Positions 8,304 through 18,338 of a stretch of DNA of 64,000 bases are shown here, one piece after another. The DNA lies in assembly GCA_016794425.1 (NCBI GenBank), contig JAEUHR010000047.1, forward strand, positions 1 to 64,000. The letters run 5' to 3'. This stretch comes from Planctomycetota bacterium (GTDB lineage Bacteria > Planctomycetota > UBA1135 > UBA2386). Every line of letters starts with the position of its first letter. Position 1 is the stretch's first letter. The notes under the pieces were generated by a model. That model saw only the letters and a program-made list of their open reading frames with translations, was not told the origin of the DNA and made no database searches. A program made the translations under genes and the position numbers.

Positions 8304-10286
8304 ATGATCCGCACCCCCCTGCGAGTGTCGACGCTGTTCGCAGCGTTGGCCCTCACCTGCGCCGTCGAGGCGCAAGTCGTCGTCACCAAGAACGCGCAGA
8401 CCGACACGCTGGTCGCCTTCAGCCCGGTCGACGGCTCCGTGCTGAGCACCAGCGTCTTCCCGGTGTCGACCGAGACCGCCGTGTCGGCGATCGACGTCAA
8501 CGGCGAGATCTGGGTCAGCGAACAGACCGCGACCCGCATCGTCCGCTACGACCGCTGCGGCAAGATCCTCGGCACGATCGGCCCGAGCTTCCCCGGCGGC
8601 GCGATCAACAACATCCGCGGCATGGCCTACATCGGCGGCCAGGTCTACGTGACGAACTCCGGCACCACCGGCGGTGCGCCCGGCAACGCGGTCGTGATCT
8701 TCGATCCGGCCGGCAACTACGTCTCCAACTTCACGACGACCGGCTTCGCACCGGGCCCGTTCGACGTGCTCGAGTTCCAGGGTGACCTGCTGGTGACCGG
8801 CTCGTCGGGCACGGACGACGTGCACCGGTTCTCGCTGGCCGGCGCCTCGCTCGGCACGTTCCACAACTCGTCACTGAGCTTCACGCACCAGCTCGCGCTC
8901 GCGTCCGACGGCAACGTCTGGTGCGGCGTGTTCACGACCGGCCAGGTCGTCAAGCTCGCCGCCAGCAACGGCGCGATCTTGTCGCAGTTCACGGCCAGTG
9001 GCGCCCGCGGCGTCTACGAGCTGCAGAACGGCAACATCCTGTGGACCAACTCGAGCGGCGCGTTCGTCTACGACATCAGCACGCTGACCTCGACGCAGGT
9101 GCTCGCCGCGACCGGCGGCTGCTACCACCTGAACGAAGTCAACCTGCCGCCGAGCCTGGCCTACGCCTGCAACGAGCTGTACGGCACCGGCTGCCACTCG
9201 TTCACGCAGGACAACTCGAACCTCCTGCAGCTGTTCGCGGACGCCCCGTCGGCCAAGGCCGCGCTCGACGGCAACGCGCTGACGTTCCAGCTGACCGGCA
9301 ACGGCTACGTCGCCAATTGGGCGCCGGGCGTCGCGGCCGGGCTCTACGTGCCGCCGTCGCTGACCGCCACGGTCGTCGCGAACTCGACCGCGGGCACCGA
9401 GACATTCACGCCGTCGGCGCCGATCCCGGTCCCGGGCGGCTTCGCGAGCAGCTGGACCGTGTCGTCCGAAGGCGTGCTGACCGCCGGCACCGTCGGCAAT
9501 CAGGGCACGTCGGCCCTGGCGACGCTGGCCAACACGGCGGCGCAGACGGGCCTCGCTTTCTACACCTGGACCAACCAGAACCCGACCGAAGCCGGCAGCG
9601 GCAAGATCAAGTGGGAAGAGGTCGGCGGCGTGCTCTACGTGACGTTCGACGGCGTCGAGTGTGCGGCCGGCACGCCGACCGTGGCGCCGAGCACCTACCA
9701 GTGGCAGATCAACATGACCACCGGTGACGTGACGATGCTGTGGACGTCGTTCTCGATCAGCAACACGACCAACGACGTGCTGGTCGGCTGCACGCTGGCG
9801 GGCGCCGGCATCACGCCGGTGTCCGAGTCGCTGGCGACGGTGGTGAACGACGTGCTGCAACCGGACGGTGTGCTGTCGCCGATGACGCTGACGGCCGCGC
9901 CGTTCCCGATCATCAACCCGAGCACGACGGTGACCTACACGGCCACCAACGTGCCCGAGTTCCTGCCGAGCTCCGGCGTCTACATCGGCACGCTGTTCCT
10001 CAGCGTGAACCCGCTGCCGGGCGGCTTCCCGCTGACCGGCGTCCTGACGACGGTGCCGGGCTGCAGCGCCTGGATCGCGACGCTCGACGTCGACCTCGGC
10101 GGCACGCTCAACATCGCCCCCACGCTGTCGTGGAACTTCACCTACGACAACGTCTTCTTCGCGCCGGGCAACGCGATCGCCGCGCAGGCGGTCGCCCTGT
10201 TCGACCCGTCGGCACCGCTGCTGAACGGCGAGAGCGGCGGCTTCCTGCTGAGCAACGGCGTGCTGAGCACGCCCGACCTGCAGTGA
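8304..10286 (+). CDS. Secreted beta-propeller protein, paralogue 2
   Basis: 660 residues. Signal peptide MIRTPLRVSTLFAALALTC… ending near VEAQ. Then the same order as its upstream neighbour: propeller blades (LVAFSPVDGSVLS, EIWVSEQTATRIVRYD, QVYVTNSG, ALASDGNVWCGVF), a linker GVYELQNGNILWTN, the conserved YGTGCHSF motif near residue 295, a beta-sandwich with TGLAFYTWTNQNP, and the C-terminal GVYIGTLFLSVNPLPGG segment. The two genes are clearly a tandem duplication with the signal peptides and mid regions diverged. The ATG start sits just before the hydrophobic stretch. No catalytic residues are recognisable; likely a surface or secreted binding protein. Confidence 0.87.
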   Translation: MIRTPLRVSTLFAALALTCAVEAQVVVTKNAQTDTLVAFSPVDGSVLSTSVFPVSTETAVSAIDVNGEIWVSEQTATRIVRYDRCGKILGTIGPSFPGGAINNIRGMAYIGGQVYVTNSGTTGGAPGNAVVIFDPAGNYVSNFTTTGFAPGPFDVLEFQGDLLVTGSSGTDDVHRFSLAGASLGTFHNSSLSFTHQLALASDGNVWCGVFTTGQVVKLAASNGAILSQFTASGARGVYELQNGNILWTNSSGAFVYDISTLTSTQVLAATGGCYHLNEVNLPPSLAYACNELYGTGCHSFTQDNSNLLQLFADAPSAKAALDGNALTFQLTGNGYVANWAPGVAAGLYVPPSLTATVVANSTAGTETFTPSAPIPVPGGFASSWTVSSEGVLTAGTVGNQGTSALATLANTAAQTGLAFYTWTNQNPTEAGSGKIKWEEVGGVLYVTFDGVECAAGTPTVAPSTYQWQINMTTGDVTMLWTSFSISNTTNDVLVGCTLAGAGITPVSESLATVVNDVLQPDGVLSPMTLTAAPFPIINPSTTVTYTATNVPEFLPSSGVYIGTLFLSVNPLPGGFPLTGVLTTVPGCSAWIATLDVDLGGTLNIAPTLSWNFTYDNVFFAPGNAIAAQAVALFDPSAPLLNGESGGFLLSNGVLSTPDLQ

Positions 10287-10292
10287 ACCCGC

Positions 10293-10332
10293 CACCTGCG
10301 GTCGCCGCCGGCAGCGTCGGCGGCCGCAGGTG
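10293..10332 (+). terminator. Long GC-rich hairpin after propeller gene 2
   Basis: CACCTGCGG pairs perfectly with CCGCAGGTG, and the stem continues inward through CGCCG/CGGCG with a single T-G wobble, giving about 15 base pairs. It begins seven bases after the stop. There is no T-run. It occupies the same position as the hairpin after paralogue 1, so the hairpins are probably functional gene ends. Confidence 0.5.
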
Positions 10333-10435
10333 AGCCCGCGCCGCGCGTCGGACAGAACGTCCTGGACGCGCGGCAGCGCAGCGCCGAAGCTCGCGCGCCG
10401 CCGCGGCGCCTGCCGGCGCCACTCCTCTGCCCTCG

Positions 10436-12490
10436 ATGTCCGGATCGCCCGGTCCTGAGCTGGCCCAACCCTCGAGCCGGCGCCCCTTCGCCGCGACCAG
10501 CGGCGCGCTGCTCGCCGCGCTGCCGCTGCCGTGGGCGATCGTCGCCTGGGTGCACGGCGGTCGACTCGACACCTCGCCGTGGGCCTGGATCGGGTCGGCC
10601 ACCGCGACCTTGGCCCTGCTGCTGGCCGCGATCACGCTCGGCGCGAATGCGCGGCTCGGCCGCTGGCTCGCGACTCTGGGCGTCGTGCTGCTGCCGACGC
10701 TGGCCGCTGAACGGCTGTCGGCGTCGCCGGGCCTGACGCTGCTGCTGGCGACCGCGGCCGCGCTCGTGCTCGGCGTGTTGTGGCAGCTGGCCGCGCCGCT
10801 GTTCGTGGCGGTGCTGCAGCGCGGCAGTCCCGGCGCCGGGCGCGTGCGCGGCTCGGCGGCGCTGGCGCTCGGCTTCTGGCTCGTGGTCGGCATCGGCACC
10901 TCGCGCGACAACCTGCCGCTGGTGCTCGCGGTCGCTGCGTCGATGACGATCGCGGTCGCGATCGGCGTCGCGTGGCTGGTGCAACGCCGCCGCGCCACGA
11001 GCCCGCGCACGCGCACCGTCGCGGGCGGCCTGCTCGCCGCCGGCCTGCTCGCCGTCGCGACCGGCGGCGAGGCCTGGGCGCTGGTCAGCTCGGGCGCCGT
11101 CTACGCGCTGGTGGCGACGGTGTTCGGCCCGCGCGCCGAGTTCGGCGATCGGCCGGCGAGCCGCTGGTGGACCTCGCTGCTCGAACACCCCGAACGGCTG
11201 TTCGTGTCGTCGTTCGCGACGCTGATCGGCGTCGGCACGGTCGTGCTGGCGCTGCCGCAGTGCAGTGCGAACGACGCCGGCATCGGCATCGTCGACGCGG
11301 CGTTCACGGCCACCAGCGCAGTCTGCGTCACGGGCCTGATCGTGCGCGACACGCCGACGGAGTTCAGTGCGCTCGGCCAGGTGGTGCTGTTGCTGCTGAT
11401 CCAGCTCGGCGGGCTCGGCATCATGACGTTCTCGACCGCGGCGCTGCGCGTGCTCGGCGGCCGCCTGAGCCTGCGCACCGAGGCCGCGGTTGCGCGCTGG
11501 ATGGGCACCAACGACCGCAGCCGTCTGATCACGTCGGCGCAGGACGTACTGCGCGTGACGTTCGTCGTCGAGACGGTCGGCGCGCTGCTGCTGGCGGCGC
11601 TGTTCGTCGCTGCAGGCGACGGCATCGGCCAGGCGTTGTGGCGCGGCGTGTTCACTTCGGTGTCGGCGTTCTGCAACGCCGGTTTCGCGTTGCAGACCGA
11701 CAACCTGATGCCGTACCGCGACGCACCGCTCGTGCTGCACACGATCGCGCTGCTGATCGTCTGCGGCGGCCTGTCACCGGCGGTCGTGCTGGCGCTGGTC
11801 GCGCGGCGCGAACCCGGCCGGCGGCAGCCCATGCAGGTGCGGATCTGCCTCGTCGCCGCGGCGGTGCTGATCGCGGTCGGGTTCGTCGTGTTCCTGACCT
11901 GCGAGTGGGAGAACTCGCTGGCCGGCCTGTCGCTCGCCGACAAGGTGCACAACGCGTGGTTCCAGTCGATCACGCTGCGCACGGCCGGCTTCAACAGCGT
12001 CGACCTGTCGGCAGTGCATCCGGCGACCTGGCTGACGATGTTGTGCCTGATGTTCATCGGCGGCAGCCCGGGCGGCACGGCCGGCGGCGTCAAGACGACG
12101 ACGATCACCGTGCTGCTGGTCGCGGTCGTCAGCACGATCCGCGGCCGCCGCGCGACGACGGTGTTCGGCCGCCGGATCCCCGAGCCGACGGTGCAGCGCG
12201 CGGCCGTGATCGTGACCACCGCGATCGTGGCCTGCGGCATCGGCCTGTTCACGCTGCTGCTGACCCAGCGGATCCCGTTGCCGATGCTCGGCTTCGAGGT
12301 CGTGTCGGCGCTCGGCACCGTCGGTCTGAGCCAGGGAGCGACGCTGCTGCTCGACGACGTCGGCAAGGTGCTGGTGATGGCGCTGATGTTCGTCGGCCGC
12401 ACCGGCGGCCTCACGATCATGATGTTCATGAGCCAGCGCTCGCGGTCGCGCGAGGTCGCATTGCCCCACGAGGACATCGAAGTCGGCTGA
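10436..12490 (+). CDS. trkH: TrkH/KtrB-family potassium uptake channel subunit
   Basis: 684 residues, a polytopic membrane protein. The N-terminal about 220 residues are an extra hydrophobic region before the conserved core. The core shows the four pore-loop repeats expected for the family: TSAVCVTGL, SVSAFCNAGF, ITLRTAGFN and SALGTVGLS, each with the selectivity-filter Gly. A SPGGTAGGVKT motif precedes the last repeat, and RTGGLT lies near the C-terminus. It mediates K+ (or Na+-coupled K+) uptake with a cytoplasmic RCK subunit, which is encoded immediately downstream (14-bp gap). The ATG start is accepted as the first Met before the first hydrophobic segment. Confidence 0.95.
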   Translation: MSGSPGPELAQPSSRRPFAATSGALLAALPLPWAIVAWVHGGRLDTSPWAWIGSATATLALLLAAITLGANARLGRWLATLGVVLLPTLAAERLSASPGLTLLLATAAALVLGVLWQLAAPLFVAVLQRGSPGAGRVRGSAALALGFWLVVGIGTSRDNLPLVLAVAASMTIAVAIGVAWLVQRRRATSPRTRTVAGGLLAAGLLAVATGGEAWALVSSGAVYALVATVFGPRAEFGDRPASRWWTSLLEHPERLFVSSFATLIGVGTVVLALPQCSANDAGIGIVDAAFTATSAVCVTGLIVRDTPTEFSALGQVVLLLLIQLGGLGIMTFSTAALRVLGGRLSLRTEAAVARWMGTNDRSRLITSAQDVLRVTFVVETVGALLLAALFVAAGDGIGQALWRGVFTSVSAFCNAGFALQTDNLMPYRDAPLVLHTIALLIVCGGLSPAVVLALVARREPGRRQPMQVRICLVAAAVLIAVGFVVFLTCEWENSLAGLSLADKVHNAWFQSITLRTAGFNSVDLSAVHPATWLTMLCLMFIGGSPGGTAGGVKTTTITVLLVAVVSTIRGRRATTVFGRRIPEPTVQRAAVIVTTAIVACGIGLFTLLLTQRIPLPMLGFEVVSALGTVGLSQGATLLLDDVGKVLVMALMFVGRTGGLTIMMFMSQRSRSREVALPHEDIEVG

Positions 12491-12504
12491 GCCGAGGAAC
12501 CCAC

Positions 12505-13173
<669 letters not shown>

Positions 13174-13176
13174 GCC

Positions 13177-13866
13177 ATGCCCCTGCGCACCGAACTGGCC
13201 GCCACCGTGCTCGGCTTCGTGCTGCTGAACCTGCTGCTCGTGTTCACCGCGATCGGCCTGTTCGGCCGCATGGGGCCGGCGATCGACCGCATCCTGCAGC
13301 GCAACGACGCCAGCATCGGCGCCGCCGAGGAAGTGCTCGAAGCGCTGGCACGCAGCGGCGACGGTGCCGTCGACGCCGCCGAGACCGGGCGGATCCGCGC
13401 CGCGCTCGACCGCGCACGCGGCAACCTGACCGAAGCCGGCGAGCAGCCGGCGCTGGAGGCCGTCGAACGCGAACTGCCGGCGGCGCTGGCCGGCGACGCC
13501 GCGGCCCGGCAGGCGCTGGTCGCGCGCGTGCACGACCTGATCGCGATCAACCGCGCCGCGATGCGCGACGTCGACCGCGACGCGCAGCGGCTCGGCAAGG
13601 CCGGCGCCTGGGCCGCGGCGCTGGTCGGCCTGCTGTCGCTGGCGCTGAGCCTGTTCCTGACGCGCAGCCTCGGCCAGCGCGTGGTGCTGCCGGTGCTCGA
13701 GCTGCGCGACACGCTGCGCGCCGTGCGCGCCGGCGACCGCTTCCGCCGCTGCATGGCGCGCCGGGCCTCGCCCGAACTGCAGCAAGCACTCGAACAGGTC
13801 AACGACCTGCTGGACCGCACGGCGCCGGCGATCGAACTCGACGCCGGCGACACCGCGCGGCGCTGA
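13177..13866 (+). CDS. Orphan two-pass membrane sensor-like protein with HAMP-like segment
   Basis: 229 residues, starting three bases after the trkA stop. A transmembrane helix spans residues about 8-30 (VLGFVLLNLLLVFTAIGLFG). An extracytoplasmic helical domain of about 120 residues follows, rich in Ala/Glu/Arg. A second membrane helix (AAALVGLLSLALSLFL) is near residue 150, and a short cytoplasmic segment beginning QRVVLPVLELRDTLRAVRAGD resembles a HAMP linker. There is no kinase, cyclase or methyl-accepting output domain, so this is a receptor without a visible output. Its position suggests it senses something relevant to potassium uptake or modulates the channel; that is inference. Confidence 0.7.
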   Translation: MPLRTELAATVLGFVLLNLLLVFTAIGLFGRMGPAIDRILQRNDASIGAAEEVLEALARSGDGAVDAAETGRIRAALDRARGNLTEAGEQPALEAVERELPAALAGDAAARQALVARVHDLIAINRAAMRDVDRDAQRLGKAGAWAAALVGLLSLALSLFLTRSLGQRVVLPVLELRDTLRAVRAGDRFRRCMARRASPELQQALEQVNDLLDRTAPAIELDAGDTARR

Positions 13867-13924
13867 AACATCGGCTCCGCCAGACCCGGCCGCACGAAGG
13901 CCGGCGGCACGCCGACCGCCGCGG

Positions 13925-15433
13925 TCAGAACTGGCCCGCCGTCAGCTGCAGCGCGTTGGTCGCGGTGATCTCGACGAAGCCGTTGCCGCCGACCTCGAAC
14001 GGAAACCACTGCTGCAGGAACGCCACGCCGACCAGCGGCGGCACGTTCGGCAGGAACAGCTCCGCGTCGACCGTGCCGGTCGTCGACACGAACGCCTGCA
14101 CGATCAGCGGCACCAGGTGCAGGTCGCAGCCGAGCGGCGCCTCGGCGAACACCGACGCCAGCGAGAAGCCGGGCACGATCGGCGCGAGGCCGGTGTCGAC
14201 GGCCACCACCGCCGGGCTCGCGAGGCCGGTGCCGCGCGTGCGCAGCGTGCTGTCGACCCAGGGCATCGTCACGGCGGTCAACACGTTGGCGCCGCCGCTG
14301 CCCGGGCAGCCGACGCCGGCCTGGGCGACCGTCGCCGGACAGGTCGTGCCGAGCCGCGCGAGGCTCGCGCACGGCGCGCCACCTGCAGTGGTGAACGTGC
14401 CGCCGACGAACAGCGGTCCGGCCGGCGGGAACGCGAGCGAGCGCACCGGCTGGAAGCCGGGCGCCACGCCGGTGACCCCCGCCCCCAGAGCCGACCATGC
14501 GGTGCCGTTCCAGCGCGCGATGTTGTTCACGGCGATGCCGCCCGCGGTGGTGAACTGGCCGCCGGCGACGAGGTCGCCGTTCGGCAGCACGCAGACCGCC
14601 CGCACCACGGACGAGGGGTTCGTGCCGGAGCCGAACGCATGCCACGTCGTTCCGTCGTAGCGCGCGATGTTGTTCGCGGTCACGCCGCCGATCGACCCGA
14701 ACAGGCCGCCGGCAACCAGATCGCCGCCGGGCAGGCGCCCGAGACCGTAGATCGCCGTGCCTGCACCCATCGCGGCGAACGTCTGCAGGGTCGTGCCGTC
14801 CCACCTGTAGATGCCGAGCGGCCCGGAGCCGCCGAGCAGCAGGTCGCCATTGCCGTCTTCCGCCAGCGCCAGGATGTTGCCGACCACGTTCGGCTGCTGG
14901 AACGTGACCGGGGCCCAGTTGGTGCCGTTCCACGTGGCTGCAGCCAGCAGCGGGAAGCCGAAGCTCGTGAAGCCTCCGGCCGAGATCCGACCGTCCGCGT
15001 GCTCCAGCAGGCAGAGGGGCGCGCCGCTCGCGCCGCCGGCGGCCGGCCACGGCGCGCCGAGGCTGGTCCACGAACTGCCGTCCCAGCGGGCGACGTTGGC
15101 GATACCGGGGTTCGCGAACGCGGTGAGGCTGCTCTCCCCGACCACGAGATCGCCGTCGCTGGTGACGCAGATCGAATAGACGAAGGTGCTCGTTCCGGTT
15201 CCGAGCGGCTGCCACGTCGTGCCGTCCCACCGCGCGATGTGGTTGGCAGCGACGCCTTCGATCTGCGTGAACGTCCCGCCCGCGACGACGTCACCGTTCG
15301 GCAGCACGGCGACCGCATGGACGATGCCGTTGGTCTGGGTCGATCCGGGCAGCCACGTGGTCGCGCACTGCGCGAGTGCCGTGGCGGACGACAGGAGCGA
15401 GAGGAGCGCCGCGGTGGCGAGGCGTGAGGTCAT
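13925..15433 (-). CDS. Secreted kelch/delta-60-repeat-like propeller protein
   Basis: 502 residues. Signal peptide MTSRLATAALLSLLSSATA…AQC. From about residue 30 to 330 there are seven or so repeats of the form AVLPNGDVVAGGTF…GVAANHIARWDGTTW (for example DLVAGGLFGSIGGVTANNIARYD and PLFVGGTFTTAGG), spaced about 45 residues apart, building a propeller. The C-terminal about 150 residues are a beta-sandwich ending VEITATNALQLTAGQF. This repeat type is abundant among planctomycetal secreted proteins. The ATG is chosen over a position 57 bases upstream because it precedes the signal peptide directly. Function unknown; no enzyme motif. Confidence 0.83.
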   Translation of the reverse strand: MTSRLATAALLSLLSSATALAQCATTWLPGSTQTNGIVHAVAVLPNGDVVAGGTFTQIEGVAANHIARWDGTTWQPLGTGTSTFVYSICVTSDGDLVVGESSLTAFANPGIANVARWDGSSWTSLGAPWPAAGGASGAPLCLLEHADGRISAGGFTSFGFPLLAAATWNGTNWAPVTFQQPNVVGNILALAEDGNGDLLLGGSGPLGIYRWDGTTLQTFAAMGAGTAIYGLGRLPGGDLVAGGLFGSIGGVTANNIARYDGTTWHAFGSGTNPSSVVRAVCVLPNGDLVAGGQFTTAGGIAVNNIARWNGTAWSALGAGVTGVAPGFQPVRSLAFPPAGPLFVGGTFTTAGGAPCASLARLGTTCPATVAQAGVGCPGSGGANVLTAVTMPWVDSTLRTRGTGLASPAVVAVDTGLAPIVPGFSLASVFAEAPLGCDLHLVPLIVQAFVSTTGTVDAELFLPNVPPLVGVAFLQQWFPFEVGGNGFVEITATNALQLTAGQF

Positions 15434-15543
15434 GGCGGTTGCGAGCGAGGTCGAGGTATGCCAGCGGCGCGCGGCGCCGCCAACCCACACCCTACGAGGC
15501 TATCCTGGCCGTCGCCGCTGTCGATGCGGGTCGGCCGAGTCGC

Positions 15544-15780
15544 TCAGGTGCGCGGCCACATCGCCCAGCCGTGCCAGCCGTCCTGGTCGATGCGCTCGAT
15601 CGTGTCGACGTCGGCCGCGGCCCAGTCGTTGGCGAGCGCGCTGGCCAGCACGGCGCGCCGTTCGGCGGCGGTGGTCGCGTCCTTCTGGATCACGTTGGCG
15701 TCGCGCACGTAGGACGGCGCCGGTGGTGCGGCCGCGGGGCCGGCACCGGCGACGGACTTCTTCTTCTTCTTGCTGGCCAT
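15544..15780 (-). CDS. Small Lys-headed hypothetical protein
   Basis: 78 residues beginning MASKKKKK, then an Ala/Pro-rich linker and a helical segment VIQKDATTAAERRAVLASAL ending with WHGWAMWPRT. It starts nine bases downstream of the lipoprotein gene stop on the same strand, so the two are probably co-transcribed. No family recognised. The codon bias and tight spacing argue that it is a real gene. Confidence 0.6.
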   Translation of the reverse strand: MASKKKKKSVAGAGPAAAPPAPSYVRDANVIQKDATTAAERRAVLASALANDWAAADVDTIERIDQDGWHGWAMWPRT

Positions 15781-15789
15781 CGTCGTTCC

Positions 15790-17343
15790 TCAGGGCTGCG
15801 GTGCGGCGTAGAGACGGGCGAACAACCAATCGGCCAGCCGGCGGCGGGCTTCGGCGTGCGCCGCGTCGAGGCGCTGGTCCGAGAGCTGGAAGCGCAGGCC
15901 GTCGGCCATCGCCGCGAGCCGGCGCGCGTCGTCGCTGTCGCGCGCGACGTCGACCGGCGCGCCGCCGCGCTCGAGCTGGAACGTCGGCTGCGCGAGCGCC
16001 GTCGCGATGTCCTGCGCCGACGCTTCGCTGTTGGCGACGTACTGCCGGAAGCGCCGATACGGCGACGGTTCGGACGGCGACGCCGTCGCTTCGACCAGAC
16101 GGTTCGTCGGTGTCCACTGCCACGTCGTCCACTGCGGCGGCACGAAGCGGCCGAGCGCGTCGGCCGCTGCGACCGCGGCACGGGCCGCCTCGTCGGTGCC
16201 GGCGCGCGCGGTCGCCAGTTCGTAGGCCGTCAGCCAGAACTGGCCGAGCCACGCGTTGGTCACCGGTGCGCGCGCGAGGAACGCCTCGCCGCCGAGCCGG
16301 CCGCTGACGACGGCCAGCGTCGGCACCGCCGGGCCGAGTTCGCCGGCGGGACCGATCTCGCAGTCGAAGCCGAGGTAGCCGAGCACGAGCGGCGGATCGA
16401 AGCTCTCCTTCATCGCGACGGTGCGCGCCGTCGCCGCGACGAGCCGCAGGCTGCCGCCGGCACCGAGCACCGGCTTGCCCTGCGCGTCGGTCGTGACGCG
16501 ATCCTGGCTCTTCAGCATGCCGTTCAGCGCTTCGATCGCCGCCTTGTAGTTCTCGGCGGCGGCCGCCGTCGTCGCGGCCGGCTCGGCGGCGACCTTCGGC
16601 ACCAGCGCGGCGACCGGACTCGGCACGCCTATGTCGAGGCCGGCGCTGCGGTCGGTCGTGTCGCGCAGCGAGACGTCGAGTTCGCCGGTCAGGTAGACGC
16701 GCGTGACGACGCGCACGTAGTTGCGCCGCGTGCCAGTCGACGCGAGCCCGGCCAGGAACGCGCGGTTCGCGGGCATCTGCGCCCAGCCGCGCAGCTGTCC
16801 ATCCAGCGACACCAGGTCGACGCCCAGCGTGCGCGCCTTGCCGATCGAGATCGTGCCTTCGGCCGACGATGCGCCGAGCAGTCCGAGGCCGACCGGCACG
16901 CCGCTGACCGGCAGCGCGAGATTGAGGCCGCCGCCGCGCTGCACCGAGAAGCCGTAGGTCGGGAAGCCTGCGTGCGGCGCCGTGCTCCACGGCGGCTGCG
17001 CGTGCAGATGGCCCAGCGGCAGGTTGGCCGGCTGCGGGAACGAACTCCTGTAGAACTCGGCGTAGCCGGTCGGGTCGAGCCGCGCGAGGTGGTTGTCGAG
17101 CGGCAGGTAGCCGTTCTGCTCCCACTCGCGCTGCTGCTGGTCGATCGGCGTGCGCACGAGGAACACGTCGCCCGGCTGCAGGTCCTGTGTCAGCGGATAG
17201 ACCGGCATCACCTGGCTGGCGCGGATGCTCTGGCACCAGTCCTTGGCGACGGACTCGAGCTGCTGCTGCCTTGTCGCGGTGCACGCGGCGGCCGCGAGCA
17301 GCAGGAACGGCAGGCTACGCTGCCGCAGAACGGTTCGGTGCAT
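15790..17343 (-). CDS. Lipoprotein of unknown function
   Basis: 517 residues. The N-terminus MHRTVLRQRSLPFLLLAAAAC has a clean lipobox (LAAAAC), so the mature protein is lipid-anchored at Cys-21. The remainder is soluble, mixed alpha/beta, with QDLQPGDVFLVRTPIDQQQ near residue 60 and the region AEFYRSSFPQPANLPLG near 100. No family is recognised with confidence. The ATG at 17343 is used because the 39 codons upstream are basic and would bury the lipoprotein signal. The next gene downstream is a 78-residue protein in the same operon. Confidence 0.75.
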   Translation of the reverse strand: MHRTVLRQRSLPFLLLAAAACTATRQQQLESVAKDWCQSIRASQVMPVYPLTQDLQPGDVFLVRTPIDQQQREWEQNGYLPLDNHLARLDPTGYAEFYRSSFPQPANLPLGHLHAQPPWSTAPHAGFPTYGFSVQRGGGLNLALPVSGVPVGLGLLGASSAEGTISIGKARTLGVDLVSLDGQLRGWAQMPANRAFLAGLASTGTRRNYVRVVTRVYLTGELDVSLRDTTDRSAGLDIGVPSPVAALVPKVAAEPAATTAAAAENYKAAIEALNGMLKSQDRVTTDAQGKPVLGAGGSLRLVAATARTVAMKESFDPPLVLGYLGFDCEIGPAGELGPAVPTLAVVSGRLGGEAFLARAPVTNAWLGQFWLTAYELATARAGTDEAARAAVAAADALGRFVPPQWTTWQWTPTNRLVEATASPSEPSPYRRFRQYVANSEASAQDIATALAQPTFQLERGGAPVDVARDSDDARRLAAMADGLRFQLSDQRLDAAHAEARRRLADWLFARLYAAPQP

Positions 17344-17568
17344 GGCTTTCCCTCCCGCGACGCCGCCCAGGCGCCGTGCGGGCGCGGGCAGTGTGCCACC
17401 GCAGCGGGTGCGCCACAACACGCGCGCCGGGGATCGCCGCCGGCGAGCCGTGGCAACCAAGCCTCGCGCCGCGCGCCCCGCAAGCGACGCCGAGATGGCA
17501 CCGCCTGACTGTCAGCGGCACGCCGAGCGATGGTCCGTCGAACACTGCCGCTCTACAAGAAGACCGTC

Positions 17569-18072
17569 ATGGGCGAACCACCGTTCACGATCCACGAGTA
17601 CCGCGATGAACTCGCCGTGCACTTCCGCGACATCAACGCCGAGTGGATCCGTTCCATGTTCCGCCTCGAACCCGCGGACGAGGAGGTGCTCAGCGATCCG
17701 CGGGCGCGGATCATCGATGCTGGCGGCGTCATCCTGTTCGTCGAGGCAGCAGGATTGGGCATCGTGGGCACCTGCGCCCTGCAGCCGTCGGACCGCCGGG
17801 GTTTCGAGCTGGCGAAGATGGGCGTCCGCGAGACCGCGCGGGGACGCAAGGCCGGCGAGTTCCTGCTGGCGGCCGCGATCGAGCGCGCCAAGGTCCTGGG
17901 CGCCGACCCGTTGTACCTGCTCACGAACTCGCGGTGCGCTGCAGCCATCCACCTGTACGAGAAGGCCGGCTTCCGGCACGACGCCGAGATCCTGGCTCGC
18001 TACGGCGCCAGCTATGAACGCTGCGACGTGGCGATGCGTTACTGGCCGTCGGCCGTCCAAGGCGCCACCTGA
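17569..18072 (+). CDS. GNAT-family N-acetyltransferase
   Basis: 167 residues from the chosen ATG. It shows the GNAT fold order: a strand with GIVGTCALQPSD, then FELAKMGVRETARGRKAGEFLL (motif A, whose RGRKAG-type loop binds the acetyl-CoA pyrophosphate), a central helix, and the motif B segment NSRCAAAIHLYEKAGF. It transfers an acetyl group from acetyl-CoA to a small molecule or protein; the substrate is unknown. An ATG at 17530 would add 13 residues. The later ATG has the purine-rich AAGAAGA upstream and is preferred. It is divergent from the lipoprotein operon and lies at the left margin of the accessory region. Confidence 0.85.
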   Translation: MGEPPFTIHEYRDELAVHFRDINAEWIRSMFRLEPADEEVLSDPRARIIDAGGVILFVEAAGLGIVGTCALQPSDRRGFELAKMGVRETARGRKAGEFLLAAAIERAKVLGADPLYLLTNSRCAAAIHLYEKAGFRHDAEILARYGASYERCDVAMRYWPSAVQGAT

Positions 18073-18338
18073 TTGGTCGGCAACCCGCCATGTCGGGGCC
18101 ACGCAGCGGCCAGTTCTGCGCGCGCAGACACTCGACAGACCCAGGTATGCCACCGAGCACCAGATGCCCGGCATTCGCCATCTCGATCCGCCTGCGCTTC
18201 AAGACATCCGCGCGTGTTCGGCCATCACGCCTGCGTCAGTCGCGATCACGAGGTGGTCCCGCTAGACAGGTCCTGATAGCCCGGACCGCTACACTGAGTC
18301 TCCACGGGTCACCCCAGCCCCTGCGTCCAGAAATGGAC

